From Sparassis latifolia (Eukaryota > Basidiomycota > Agaricomycetes > Polyporales > Sparassidaceae), in the NCBI GenBank assembly GCA_018466975.1, contig CM031559.1, positions 1,612,001-1,676,000 of the forward strand: 64,000 bases of DNA, in the 5' to 3' direction. Below, piece by piece: positions 45,421-57,400 of the stretch; positions within the stretch are counted from its first letter, which is position 1; the number at the start of each line of letters is the position of its first letter. The notes below the pieces were generated by a model. That model searched no databases. It was not told the origin of the DNA and saw only the letters and a list, made by a program, of their open reading frames with translations. A program made the position numbers and the translations under genes.

Positions 45421-46014
45421 ACTAGTAAGAACATCCTATGTGTCAATGCAAGCCTTGCTTATAACTGAGACTAGTGATTTGAGTAGACCTGATGCTCACA
45501 CTTCAGCCAGCGTGCTGTTCTAGACTATAATTTCCTCCTTGCTCATACGATGTGATGGAGCAAGCACAAAAAGTGAGAAGTAACAGCTGACAGCAAGCAG
45601 CTATTTTCATTACAATAAAATTCAGATAACAGTGTTTACAGTATATGTAGAAAGCATCTACGATAGGTATACAGTCCCAGTGGCTGCCAATTTGGCAGAG
45701 AAATAATGAGCGGGAAATACATATTGACCCCTACCACCATGTGACAAGTGACAATGACCAAGGACCTCCATGGATTTCCCATGGCAATAGGACAACACAG
45801 GGTTAAACAGGATGACTATTGGATGTCCCTAGGTATTAGCCCTTCATGGCCTTCCCTTGGTCAGGTACTTCCCCTATAAGGCCATGGGACTTACATAGAT
45901 ACCATGGTCAGTCTGACACCTGAGAAGCTCTTAGCCATGACACAATATAGATTATGTTGAAGCTAAGAGCTAGGTCGGAAGGGTACCCTGAAGTGCATGG
46001 TATATAGGTCTCTT

Positions 46015-46345
46015 CTCACATCTGCATGACTTGTTAGAGTAGGTGTCATCGCAGGTCTGCTAGAACGACTTGTTAGAGTAGGTGTCATCGCAGGCCTACA
46101 TGAACGACTTGTTGGAGTAGGTGTCATCACAGGCATCTTTGAACGACTTGTTGGAGTAGGTGTCATCGCAGGCCTACATGAACGACTTGTTGGAGTAGGT
46201 GTCATCGCAGGCCTCATTGAACGACTTGTTGGAGTAGGTGTCATTACACACCTCCTTGAATGACTTGTTGGAGTAGGTGTCATTGCAGGTCTGCTAGAAT
46301 GATTTGTTGGAGTACATGTTGTCACACGTCTGCTTGAACACATTG
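46015..46345. repeat. 39-bp tandem array, left arm of element A
   Basis: About eight 39-bp units with core GACTTGTTGGAGTAGGTGTC followed by ATCGCAGGCCT. This is the continuation of A's left arm after the B1 insertion. The inverted, longer array is at 60,235-60,745. Confidence 0.88.
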
Positions 46346-47199
46346 TTTGTCAATGCAGGAACAAAGCATTAATATCTGTATTTTTGCTTATCTTATGATT
46401 AACTAGGTTTCAGTGCAAAAGTAAATCATGCAACACCATTTTACGCTATATCATACAGAAGCTGCCCTCATTGCCTACTATTAATTTTACATTATACTAC
46501 ATTGAAATCTATTTGTATGTATAGTGCTCACCATTTACTAATTATCACTGACACATCTCTTATTAATGTGGTGCATCTTCTGTGTTACCCGCAATGAAGC
46601 TATGGTCATATATCAGATCAACCTTCTACATCATATATATTGGACTTCCTGTCTGACAGTGAATAGTCTTCCCAAGGTCTCTATTTAGTATGGTGGACCT
46701 CCTGTCTGACAGAGCATGGACTTTCCAAGGTCTGTAGTGGGTGAGATGGACCTTCTGCCTCATATAGAATGGACATCCCAAGGTCCCTACTAGGTGAGAC
46801 GGACCTCCCGCCTCATATCAAATGGACATCCCAAGGTCGCTGCTGGGTGAGACGGACCTCCCACCTCATATCAAATGGACTTCCCAAGGTCCCTACTGGG
46901 TGAGACGGACCTCCCGCCTCATATAGAATGGACATCCCAAGGTCCCTACTGGGTGAGACGGACGGACCTCCCGCCTCATATTAAATGGCCTTTTCAAGCT
47001 CGGGATTTTTCATGCACCTCCCATCCTATGGTGATAGGACATCCTAAGGCCTTTATTTTGTACTGTGGACCTCCCATGTCTCACAAAGTGCCCACATATA
47101 TTGTAGACACACAATCTCGCAGATAAATCTCATGATATATTGACAAGTCCCAAACTGGGTCATAGTATCGGAGATAATCCAAATTTAACTACCTAAGTC
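46346..47199. other. Inner part of element A left arm
   Basis: Non-coding. Up to about 46,620 it is AT-rich. From 46,620 to about 46,990 it holds tandem-like units of 60-70 bp, GGTGAGACGGACCTCCCGCC followed by TCATAT.AAATGGACATCCCAAGGTC. It is mirrored at about 59,695-60,230. The last about 200 bp are the 3' flank of gene X. Confidence 0.7.
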
Positions 47200-50100
47200 T
47201 TATTCGTCATAGTACACCGGATCGTCGAAAAGCGCACCAACGTCATCAGGTGCATAGTCAATATAGCTTGGCCCTGTCTCCGCATGACGATGAGAGTACT
47301 TGCCACTTGGCCCAGCAACAGCATTAGTGAAAGTTCTGCCCGGCGTCGCTCGACCTGCATGCATCGACTGCTGAGGCATCCTACCTTCGTCAACAAACTC
47401 ATCCTCCTCCTCAATGACATTATCTGCCCGTCGCACGAAGTCTTGCCGTCCCGCCCCTCGGGTGTGGGCTTGGTAGTGATAACAGTGGTTCTCGTCCTCT
47501 TGGATGCTAAGGTCTTGATGGGAGGGCACCGCTAAAGGTTGAGGATGACCTGCGCATTGCAACTGTGACCGATGCGCATGAGACGCCAGATGAGGAGGAA
47601 ATCCAGCAGCAGGGGAGTAGCCACGTGCATGCTCGCCAATAGAATTGCTCGCCCGTGGGACATATGCAATGGTCGGGGAGTAGCCGTGTGAATATCCAGT
47701 GCTTGGTGCATTGTCCGATGGAAGCCGCGAAGGAGGGATAACAGAGGGCGACCTGATACCTCGAGTATGAGAGTCAGATCGGTGCGCCTCTCGCTTTGGC
47801 AAGGGCGCGGCATGGTGCTTGGGCAACTGGCCTTGATAACGAGTGGCAGCTCTATTGTCGATGCCAGCATGCACGCTGTCAGCACTGCTATATCCTTCGA
47901 GCTCATCCTCGTACTGCCTTCTACTGCGAGGGGCAACGTGACCACGAGGAGATGCAGCATGCTGTAAAGGGAGGCGTGTTGTGGCCCCGCGGATGTCCCT
48001 GATGACAGGAATAACTTCTTGGACCTCGTCTGATTGAACATCTTCGTTGATGTCTAGTTTCCGCGACGCTTGCGAACTTGATTTGTACCGCCGACCTTTG
48101 TTGCAGAAGGAGCCTTGGTACCGGCTGACTTGGACTTGGAACACTTGCTCCACAGCGGCGGCAGCGGCAGCGGTGGCAGCAGTGCCTCCTGGTCCTCCTC
48201 CTCCTCACTCTCGGAGTTCGAATCAAGCTCAGGCTTGGTCGCTAAACATCCAGGCACCTTCAGCGAATCCTTTGCATCGCGCACGAGCTGGAGCCTGGTG
48301 CCCTCAGCATCGATGACAAGTGGGATGAGTGCGTGGCATGGATCGAGCACCGACAACTCCATGTCATCTAGAAGAGACCTGTTAGACTAACATCACAACA
48401 TGGCGAGCATCAACTCACCCTCGTGCCATTTAACGATCCGCGGAATCTTGAGATTTGTGTGCCCATGCAGACGCTCCTCAATATAGCCCTCCGTAAGCAT
48501 TTTCAGTTCATTAGTCTTCAAGTTCTTATAGTTGAAATCGGGTCCCAGCGCCGGTATGTGTGCAGGCCAGTCTACGATGCAGAGACTATGTCGTGATGCG
48601 ATTTTCCACCAATTCATCCAGTGGACGCATACAACGGTGGGATCGTATTGTTCTGCGAGCATGTAATGTCAGCATGAGGCAGGTACACGAGTGAAAAGAA
48701 TACATACGCAGAGTCTCTTGCATCATGCCGGTGAAGATATGCCGATAGCGATCATGAGGATTCTCCTTAACCTTCGCCTCGACAACGATGCTATGGCCAA
48801 ACTTCGTTGGCAAGTTGAAGCCCTCCAAGCTAAAGTGAGATGACCTGGGTTGATCGTGAGCGATGAATGACAATGACACTAAACAAAAACTTACTTCAAG
48901 CTCGTAGTGAGGAAGTCGAGGAACGTGCGAACATCAAGTCCATTATCTTCGACGAGCTTCTTCACGGCCGGCGAACCACCGAAGATCGCAGACGTTTGAC
49001 GTCCCGTGGTATCAGTTCTGACGTAGAGGATGGCCCCGACGACTTTCATGTCAGCAAGATTCCAATATGAAGCTGCCTGTTACTTGATGCAGAACAAAAT
49101 AACGTCAGAATTCACATACCAAATCTGTGAACTGATCCTTCGCACTCATCATCCGTGCCATGATAGACTTCATAGAGGTCGGCCCGACATTCGCATCGTC
49201 GAACTCGCGATCATCGCACATGACATGGATCGACTTAATGACCGCCTCCCGTCCATCCTCGTCGTCAGGGTCAACATTCTTGAACAGCTTCTTGTAAGCT
49301 ACATTGATCATCTTCAAGTAATCTGCGGAGCTGACTTCGAGTTTGTCAGTACAACCATGCTCATGTAATATGAATGCAATACATACCGTCCTTCATCTTT
49401 GGATGCTTCCGAGAGTACCAATGACGGTATATGTTGGCGGGGTTCGCGGCGCGAGAGGGTTTGAAACTGAGACTGGCATGCACAAGAATATCGCGAGTAC
49501 TCTTCCCATACTTGCGACCAATATTCGCCGCCATCTTCAAGATGTTCTCCCCAAGCTCAGCGGCTTGCTCTCTGGCCTCCTTCGACAACGGTCCCGGAGT
49601 CTTTAGCCAATTGTCTGCTGCACGCACTTCACTGTCGTCAGCCTGAGGTGATGCGGCACGGTCCTTTCCCCTCTTCTGGATGTTACTGCTCATCTTTGGT
49701 CGATGCACGGACACGGCCGGGTCAGAGGTCACCTCATCTTGCAATTCTGCATCATCCTCATCGTCTTCTGTCTCCGTATCGACATTGTCAGCACGACGTC
49801 TGAGGCTCTTGCTGCGCCGAAGCATCTCCTGATCCCTAGTCTTAGCGTAGTCACTCCCTGAAGGGTCCGACTCGTCGTGCTCTGCAATCTGAGTCAGCGA
49901 ACATCACCAGCATATCAAAATGAACTTACCCTCGTTACAACTTTCTGAACGTCGCTCCTGTCCGACGTTGTTGCCCTCCCGATCGAGCACCTGGCGAACA
50001 TCGCCATCAGTGGAAGTGTCGATGCCCATGACATCAGTAACGGCAGCCGTGTCTTCGTGCATGATGACATCGAACTCTACACCTAGCTCGTCGTCACCGG

Positions 50101-50905
50101 GTGCATCTTCCTCATTATTGTCGCTGAGGATGGCTGGCATGTCAACGCCTGGGTTCACGCTACCAACGGGTACATCGCTGTCGGCATGCTCCTCCATTCC
50201 CTCAGACGGCAGTGGCACGAGTGGTGGCACCATATCCATCACCAGATCAGGTCGAGTCCTCTTCGACCGAGGCAGTGCGACATCCTGAAAAATTAACAGG
50301 CCATTCAATAGCTGTCAGTACAATAGAATGAAATATACGCTGGACCGACGTACCTCCGGATCGTCACTGTTGACCTCTTCTACTGTTGAATGTGTCGTTT
50401 GGACGGTGCTCTTCCTCGGAGGTTGCTTCCGATTATTCGACACATCCGTGGGAACGTCCTGCAGGATAGTGGAGAGTGGAGTGTTAGTTGAAGTACCAAA
50501 AAAAACATTTTGAAGTACCTCGTCAGCGGCGTCATGCTCATCAGCAGCGTCATGCTCGTCAGCAGCGTCATGCTCGTCAGCATCAACGTTGCCAGCTGGT
50601 GCCTTGCGCCAGGTGCGCTTCTTCCCCTTCCCCTTCGGTTTTGGCTTAGGCCTCGGTTTGGGTGGAACCTGCAAATTAAATGTTAGAAACCGATCCTATC
50701 GAGGATAGGCATGACTAACCTGACTCTCATCCTCGTCATGAGATACATGGATATCACCGACTGCCAGGGAAGCACGCTTCTTTGCACTCGCCCTGCGAGG
50801 TAGAGGAGGGAGAGCTTCTGAAGCGACCTTGTCGGGCTTTGACCGAGACCTCAGAGTGCGAGGTTCAATGACATCTGGAGGACCGGTGTCTTTCCTCCGA
50901 GCCAT
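47200..50905 (-). CDS. KDZ-element accessory protein X (element A copy)
   Basis: Minus-strand, about a dozen exons. ATG at 50,905 (MARRKDTGPPDVIEPRTLRS). Exon 2 has PKPRPKPKPKGKGKKRTW and a four-copy AADEHD repeat; clean short GT-AG introns separate these exons. The conserved core matches the B1 copy: GPLSKEAREQAAELGENILK, YGKSTRDILVHASLSFKPSR, AANPANIYRHWYSRKHPK, KMINVAYKKLFKNVD, SMKSIMARMMSAKDQFTDL, EGFNLPTKFGHSIVVEAKV, RYRHIFTGMMQETL, KIASRHSLCIVDWPAHIPA and GHTNLKIPRIVKWHEGE. The C-terminus is Ser/His/Arg/Tyr-rich and ends DDVGALFDDPVYYDE. No in-frame stop was noticed in the core, so this gene looks better preserved than the transposase beside it. Function unknown; proposed DNA-binding partner of the KDZ transposase. 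Confidence 0.75.
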
Positions 50906-51589
50906 ATTGCAGGTTGTCTGCGAGGGAAGGTGATTAGACAGACATGCGCGAACACGCCGAGGACGGGATGGTACAGAGGATGCGAGCGAAGGTAACTTAC
51001 CAGACAATGCTCGCATTTTGAGGACGTCGGACGATGACAATACAGTTGCTGAGAGATCTGTCTGTTCAGATTACTGAAAAAAGATCAGACTCATCAGAAA
51101 ACAAAGTGCGGAAGTAGTACTCACGAATCGCCGTGGTGCTTTGTTGTCCCCTTGATATTCACGGGCTGTGGTGGGCTGCCAACAAGTGTATCACATATTC
51201 TACTACCCAGCAAAGTGGACCAAGCCCGGGGCCTGACCATGCACCTCATGCAGAGAAACGCACAGGCATCCCAAGCACAGGCCATGCCTTCGCAGAGGAA
51301 AACTGTCTGCGATGGCCGAGACTCATCGGGATCGGGGGTGCACATCTGCGGAGCGACGTTAGCAACGCGGGTGCTGTAAAAGTGCATAGACTATCCGCTC
51401 GTAGCGCGGAAACTGATGGATGGTCACATCCACTGCGAGCGGGTTGGGTTGGATACGGTGCACGAGGCGTGATCCAGGTGCACACGAATAAACTCAGCAT
51501 CATGACCACTCACTGGGACGTGGAATAGTGTCGCCGAGCTTGCTGCATGTGTGAGCCAGCACACGTCACCCAGGTGAATGACGCATTTC
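50906..51589. other. Upstream region of gene X in element A
   Basis: Non-coding, presumed promoter side of gene X; overlapping frames on both strands lack recognisable motifs. Marks the start of an intergenic region enlarged to 3.5 kb, against 1.7 kb in B1, by captured sequence. Confidence 0.4.
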
Positions 51590-52165
51590 AAAAGGCTACA
51601 AAGGTTTAGCGGCACAAGGCTCTGCATCCAGCACGTCGCTGGGTCAGTGTCTGCAGGAGGACGTCCTCGTCGTGTTCTGGCCCACATCGATGCATGCGAA
51701 TCGGACGATGCGGCTGTTAAACGAGCAAAGAGAACCGTGAGGTGCACGCAAGATATGGGAAATAAATATAAGTACATACGTAGTGACGGTGGAGTGTCAA
51801 GGAGAGCACGGACAGAGATAGAAACCTGGATAGAAATAATTGTAGATCGGACGAATCGGCTGGTAGACGAGCAAGGAGAACCGTAAGACGCATGCACGAT
51901 ATGGGATATAAAGAGAAATATGTACGTAGTGACGGTGGAGCGACAAGGAGAACACGGAGAGGGATAGACACTTGGATAAAGATGATTGCAGACTGAACGA
52001 GATGGACAAAACGATATGCACAGCAGGAAGACAGTAGATCGATGAGAGAAACTTGAAGTGGGAAGTTCTAAGTCCGAAAATGGGAAGTCCTGGTGGCAGG
52101 CTCTCAAACGTCGTACAGCCTTCAAGTTCGTAGTATGTATGAGTCCTCCGTTTGCGCGTACTCTA
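51590..52165. repeat. Duplicated module, copy 1 (upstream of Rho fragment)
   Basis: Shares with 52,990-53,420 the blocks GTGTCTGCAGGAGGACGTCC, GCATGCGAATCGGACGATGC, CGCACGCAAGATATGGGAAA, AAGTCCGAAAATGGGAAGTC and GGCAGGCTCTCAAACGTC. In this copy an internal segment of about 130 bp (AGACGAGCAAGGAGAACCGT, GATATGGGATATAAAGAG) is itself tandemly duplicated. Immediately downstream is a Rho GTPase fragment. No coding function seen. Confidence 0.75.
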
Positions 52166-52198
52166 TCGTCTGGCTACCTGTCATCCACTACGCAATCT

Positions 52199-52715
52199 CT
52201 ATCACATACCGATTCCCTCGACAATGTCTCCGTCAAGGTGCGACTCGGCCTTCTCCTTGCTTTCTGACTATCCCGCCCTGGTTGGTTGACTCGCGCAGTG
52301 GATAGAAGAAGTGCGCTCCATCCATCCCCGTCATCCTCATCGGCTGCAAATCTGACTTCCGCCAACCAGAAAGTACGTCCATCTTCTCTTCATCAACCTC
52401 ACTCTCACACTCCCTCTCATTCCTGCCCGTCTACCCTCCACTTGCCACTCATTACCTCCCACCCTACTAATGCTGAACCCACCCAGACTTCCCCCAAGCT
52501 TCCTCCCCCGCCTTCGTCTGGTGCGCCAATGCTGAGCGCGTCGCCCCGGATATCCGCGCGCCCGCCTACAAAGAATGCAGTGCGCTGCGGGTCGAGTCGA
52601 GGGCGTCAATGACGTGTTCGACACCGTGACGTGCACGAGCATGCTCATGCGCGAGGGCATCCCTGTGCATGTCCCCGCCGCCCACCACGAGCACGGCTGC
52701 CGCGTGGTGTGCTAG
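52199..52715 (+). pseudogene. Captured Rho-family GTPase gene fragment
   Basis: Plus-strand remnant with three exon pieces. SHTDSLDNVSVK (ends 52,237) is followed by a GTGCGA...GCGCAG intron and WIEEVRSI (from 52,299). Then, after a 4-bp tandem duplication (ATCC) that shifts the frame, comes PVILIGCKSDFR with a donor AAGTACGT at about 52,372. The third piece (from about 52,564) reads AYKECSALRVE; after a 5-bp tandem duplication (TCGAG) the frame resumes GVNDVFDTVT, MLMREG and ends HGCRVVC at the TAG at 52,713-52,715. IGCKSD corresponds to the Rho guanine-binding T/CKxD loop, and CSAL to the SAK/SAL motif. The end resembles a CaaX box whose prenylated Cys has become Arg (CRVVC). The N-terminal P-loop region is missing. 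Non-functional. Confidence 0.8.
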
Positions 52716-52989
52716 CCGCGGTGCCTGGTTCTGGCGGTGTAGATTTACGGAGTGATAGTTTTTGTTGATTGGGTGTGTGTACATGGACGGATGCTCAAGT
52801 ATGATGAGTATGACATGTACGTACGGTATCTTGCACGGTTTCAGCTACTATTCTACATCCCCGGCAGACTCGCACTTTTGTCTCATCTCGTACCGTCTCC
52901 TCTGGATCCCTCCATGTATACTAAATAACGTGCAGTACTGACCGCAACTATGCATCGCATCGTTCACTTTCTCAGCAGTTTGGCGGTGT
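52716..52989. other. Unassigned spacer between captured fragments
   Basis: No gene or repeat recognised; may be the 3' flank of the captured Rho gene. Confidence 0.4.
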
Positions 52990-53490
52990 GGCTGGATGGG
53001 TGAATGATGAGTTTCGAGAGGTTGACCCCGCAAGGCTTTGTGTCCGGCACGTCGCTGGGCCCGTGTCTGCAGGAGGACGTCCTCGATGTGCTCTGGCCCA
53101 CATCGTTGCATGCGAATCGGACGATGCGGCTGGTAGAGGAGCAAACAGAACCATGAGGCGCACGCAAGATATGGGAAATGAAGATAAGTACATACGTCAT
53201 GACGCTGATGGAGCGATGAACACAACACAGAGAGGTATAGAAATGATTGCAGCCTGAACGAGATGGACGAGACGATACGCACTGCAGCAGGAGGATAGTA
53301 GATCGATGGGGTATTGTGGAAAGAAATTTGTAGTGGGAAGTCCTAAGTCCGAAAATGGGAAGTCCTGTTGGCAGGCTCTCAAACGTCATACAGCCTTCAA
53401 AGCTTCAAGTTCGTATGTACGAGTACTCCTCCATTTGCTAGCACTCCACCGTCCACCGGTTATCCACGACGCAGTCTCCGTCAAATAGCT
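52990..53490. repeat. Duplicated module, copy 2 (upstream of eIF5 fragment)
   Basis: Second copy of the module at 51,590-52,165, in the same orientation, ending in a sequence matching the start of the Rho-associated part (CCACGACGCAGTCTCCGTCA against CTCGACAATGTCTCCGTCA). It is followed directly by the eIF5 fragment. Each module copy therefore sits upstream of a different host-gene fragment. Confidence 0.72.
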
Positions 53491-53580
53491 GCGCTCAGTC
53501 TCATTTCGCCGGCGCATGGCCCAGTGCGCAGACACCTTTCTGCCTCGTGTTACTTTGCCTGACCTTTCTCCTTCCGCAGC

Positions 53581-54252
53581 ATGTCTCTTCTGTTGACCAA
53601 GATAGAAGGCACTGGCAACGGCATCAAGACTGTCGTACCCAACATGTCTGACATCGCCCACGCGCTAAGCCGACCGCCCATGTACCCTACCAAGTTCTTC
53701 GCCTGCGAAGTTGGCGCGCAGACGTCGTTCGACGAGAAGAACGATGGCTACATTGTTAACGGCACGCATGATGTAACCAAGCTGCGCGAGCTTCTGGATG
53801 GGTTCATCAACAAGTTCGTGCTGTGCAAGTCGTGCAAGACCCCCCAGACGGATCTCATCATCACCAAGAACGACGAGATCATCCGTGACTGCAAGGCGTG
53901 TGGTGAGCGCACTGGCGTCGACATACGCTACAAGCCGACGACGTTCATTCTCAAAAACCCGCCCAAGGCCAGCTCGAAGAAGAGCAAGGGAACGAAACAG
54001 GCCAGCAGCGATGGCAGCCCGAGCCTTAGCGCTAACGGCAACGGCCATAAGAATGGCGACGCTGCAGATGAGACAGACGTTGCTCCTTTGGTGCGAACTC
54101 AGGATGTCCTGCTTGAGGGCATCATACAGATCGCGTATGCTGCCCGCGAAATCTTCCGGTATGTCGCAATACGTAGTTCTGACGTTCCTGTTCTGACCGC
54201 GCTGAAACACCTCGTACAATCCATCTCGTTTCCAGGGCGCACGCCGTTCTAA
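53581..54252 (+). pseudogene. TIF5: Captured translation initiation factor eIF5 fragment (N-terminal GAP domain)
   Basis: Frame from [20 protein letters not shown] through [72 protein letters not shown] and [12 protein letters not shown]. These are hallmarks of the eIF5 N-terminal domain, including the zinc-binding Cys pairs (CKSC, CKAC). In the host, eIF5 is the GTPase activator for eIF2 in start-codon recognition. Here the first exon (normally preceding [12 protein letters not shown] and carrying the catalytic Arg) is absent; the fragment begins just after an acceptor-like CTTCCGCAG. The acidic linker is short and the C-terminal W2/HEAT domain is missing; after AAREIFR a donor GTATGT precedes unrelated sequence. 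The reading frame is intact for 224 codons, suggesting recent capture or constraint. Confidence 0.88.
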
Positions 54253-54427
54253 CTCGGCGAACGCTAGCCCGCACTTACAGGCACTGAACGGCTTCGACTA
54301 GTGTAGTCACTCGCCGCGATTGGCTATTCCGAGCGCGAAGACTCAGCAAGGTAATCCCCCCTGTTTTTGAGCCCACAGACACTCGCTGAATTGTTCGCGT
54401 TCACAGCTCATCGCCCAATCCGTCCCT
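54253..54427. promoter_or_regulatory. Upstream region of element A transposase
   Basis: Short region between the eIF5 fragment and the transposase start, presumed proximal promoter and 5' UTR. An acceptor-like TTTCCAG and donor-like AGGTAATCC are visible, but splicing was not resolved. Confidence 0.35.
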
Positions 54428-57400
54428 ATGTCTTTCCGCCGGCCAACTGCTCACTATCGACGGTTGAGCTTGTCGGCAGATCGGCCTTCCTCTCGTTCGA
54501 TATCTCCTCAGAAAACACCCCCCTCGCACGTCCACCTGATTCAACCTTCCGACGTTCCCCACAAGCGGCGACCTCGCAGCACAAAACATCTCCATCTGCC
54601 TGGGCCGGAGCGATTGGTGACGCTTCCTGGACGCCTCAACTTCACGCAGTCAGATCCATCCCGGGGTCGCGCAGAAGGTCCTGAAATTCGATCTTCACGC
54701 CCTCTACAACGAGCACCCCGCTCTGATGACCCATTCGCGCTCCCCACTGACTTTGCATCCATCCCTGACCCTCCTGAGGCTGCCACTTTTGACGGGCTGT
54801 ATACCTCTTACGTCGAAGAGGATCCAGGTGTTCGATCCGGGCGAGATCGGCAGAAGAAGGCGCGGCAGTGGAAGAGGTGGGCAACAGAGGTCATCCCGTC
54901 ATTACTGCACCCCCATATGGAGCTCCTTCGACGATCGGACTATTTGCGTGAATCCGTTAACCAGGAGAAGACATGCACTTGCGGTGGCGAGCACGTGCGA
55001 ACTCTTCAAGTCATCTGTGTATACTTTGAACGTAAGTAGCAATTTTTTTTCTTCTGTTTCGTCGCAACCCTCAGGCACTCACACGGCCTCGTTTTAGGTC
55101 TACGACATATCACCATCCACGTTTGCCAGTGCTCGCCTGCTGCCCTTCAACTTCTATCTCACTTCAGAGTACCCTTCCGACCTAGCTCTTAGCTTCAACA
55201 TAATCTATATTGTGTAGTGGCTAAGAGCCTCTCAGGTGTCAGACTGACCATGGTACTAATACATGTCCCAGGGCATTATATGGGATTACCCAGGGCAAAG
55301 GCAGGGCAAAGGCTGGTCCAATGGCACAATTATCATATGGGATGTCCTATAGTACTAGGGTATTGATATTTATATCCCAGTATTACTGGTTGTCCCATGG
55401 TGCCAGGGGTACATAGAGATGTCCCACTATTAGTAAAACATGTATTTTCAGGCTATTGTATGGTAGTTTTTTTATACTTTGTTCCACTATCATATTATCT
55501 AAGCCTTAATTATAAAAACAGTGACTATAGTGATATAAACAAGCACTTTATTTGCATATTATATAAGGTGGGATCTCCCATTTTAAGGACATCCTAAGAT
55601 GTTATTTTAAGATTCACAGATATTTAGTCTCTTCTTTAGCCTGAAGTTTCTATTTAACTACTATAATTATCTAGAGATTTATACTAACAGTTGAATTACT
55701 AAGGTTTAAGAGTGACAGGTCCTTACAAGGGATATCCCATCACATAAAGGGACATCCCATAATACAAAGGTGTCATTCAGTGAATGTATTTCTGAGTGTG
55801 ACTTGACTGAAGTCTTAGGTCAAATCCCTTTCTTTTTTCATTCAAATACAGTATATGATAGGAGACATGACAAGAATATATCTCCTTTGCTAGTATATTA
55901 GTAGACTGAGTAGTTCTATTTCTTGAGACACTTAGTGAAAGTTGTAGTATAGCTATGATGCATACTATATGCCAAAGATTATATCATGTTAGTCTGAACA
56001 TTATGTCAGAAAATGTAAAATTGATTTTAAAACACGAGAATAAACATTGTTGTTTGACCTGTCTTAGTTGTTATATGAGGTAATGAAGTTGTTGTACATG
56101 CTACTAATGGTAATATAGTCTTTATAACATTACAAATGCATACACAATACTTGATATGGGATATCCTGCTTTCTATAAATATTTCACCATATATAAAGTG
56201 CAAATAAGGCACTTATTTACAGTATTCTAGTCACAGTTTTTATAATTAGAGCTTATACAATATGATTGTAGAACAAAGTATAAAAAAACTACCATACAAT
56301 AGCCTGAAAATACATGTTTTACTAATAGTGGGACATCCCTATGTACCCCTGGCACCATGGGACAACCAGTAATACTGGGATATAAATATCAATACCCTAG
56401 TACTATAGGACATCCCATATAATAATTGTGCCATTGGACCTGCCTTTGCCCTGCCTTTGCCCTGGGTAATCCCATATAATGCCCTGGGACATGTATTGGT
56501 ACCATGGTCTGTCTGACACCTGAGAGGCTCTTAGCCACTACACAATATAGATTATGTTGAAGCTAAGAGCTAGGTCGGAAGGGTACCCTGAAGTGTCTAT
56601 CTCGCGGCCTTTTCCCATGTGCCCCTCAAGCTCCGACTTTGGCGGTCGACCTCTCCCTGCTCAAGTTTGTTCAAGAACTTTTTGTGCAGCTGCCGCCTAA
56701 CACAACATCCTTCTGCGCCACGCTGGAGTACTTCCTTGGTGAACGCGGATACAAACTGACTACACGGGTATGTATTTTGCCCTACGTGAACATTTATGCA
56801 CTCATTCAGACATTTTAGGACTCGTTATGTCGGCGCTTCGGCAATGCCCTCCTCTGGTATTCGAATCTCGTCAATGCCACTGATCGGCACGTTCAAAGCA
56901 TTCTGGAATGAGCACGGCCTCCCCCGCTGCATGACGCTTCAACTCCCCCTGCCGCCGAGCGGGCCGAATGTGAGTATCTGCTAGACCTCCCCATCTGCGA
57001 GGTAAAACTGACTTGAAACCCAGCAGGGCTCCCCGCTTTCCAAGCGTCTAATGATGCAGAAGAGGGGATCGAACCTGATCCCAAAAATGTGCAGCAACCG
57101 GAAGGGACTCCTTCCAGCGGTGCATCTCACGGCGAGAGACTGAGCGAGTATCTATGCGCTCGTTGTCCTCTGCGCTTCGGCGGAACGACATGCAGTAGTG
57201 AGGATGGCATGTGAGTATTATTTGTTAATGCTTCCATGTCTATCAAACTAACATTCGTCAACATCAGACCTGATATCATCGTCTGCATTGATGCATGCTT
57301 TACGCAGAAGCGGAGGAAGGGCCAGGGAGGTGGGCGCGATGATCCTCGTCATGCGCGAAAGTCTGTTTTTGTGCCTGAGTCGGATGTCAAGGACATGGAG

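Larger units (their letters stand above)
30845..45995. mobile_element. 15,151-bp KDZ-type transposon with 2.6-2.8-kb inverted arms (element B1)
   Basis: Flanked by a perfect 8-bp duplication CATGGTAT (30837-30844 and 45996-46003), which is confirmed by the intact opposite arm of element A carrying the uninterrupted complement at about 60,750. Ends CACTTCAGGGTACCCTTCCG and its inverse, with subterminal AGCTCTTAGC/GCTAAGAGCT. The arms (about 30,845-33,450 and 43,200-45,995) are near-identical inverted copies with a coiled-coil gene fragment and an 84-bp tandem array. Core: CxC1-KDZ transposase (minus, 33,609-37,518) and gene X (plus, 39,244-43,103), divergently arranged. This is the best-preserved and apparently youngest autonomous-type element in the window, since its arms have barely diverged. 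Confidence 0.93.

Noticed and set aside
51424..52125. 233-codon minus-strand Ser/Cys-rich frame
   Set aside because: It crosses an internally duplicated module, shows no domain and is opposite to the captured-gene orientation.
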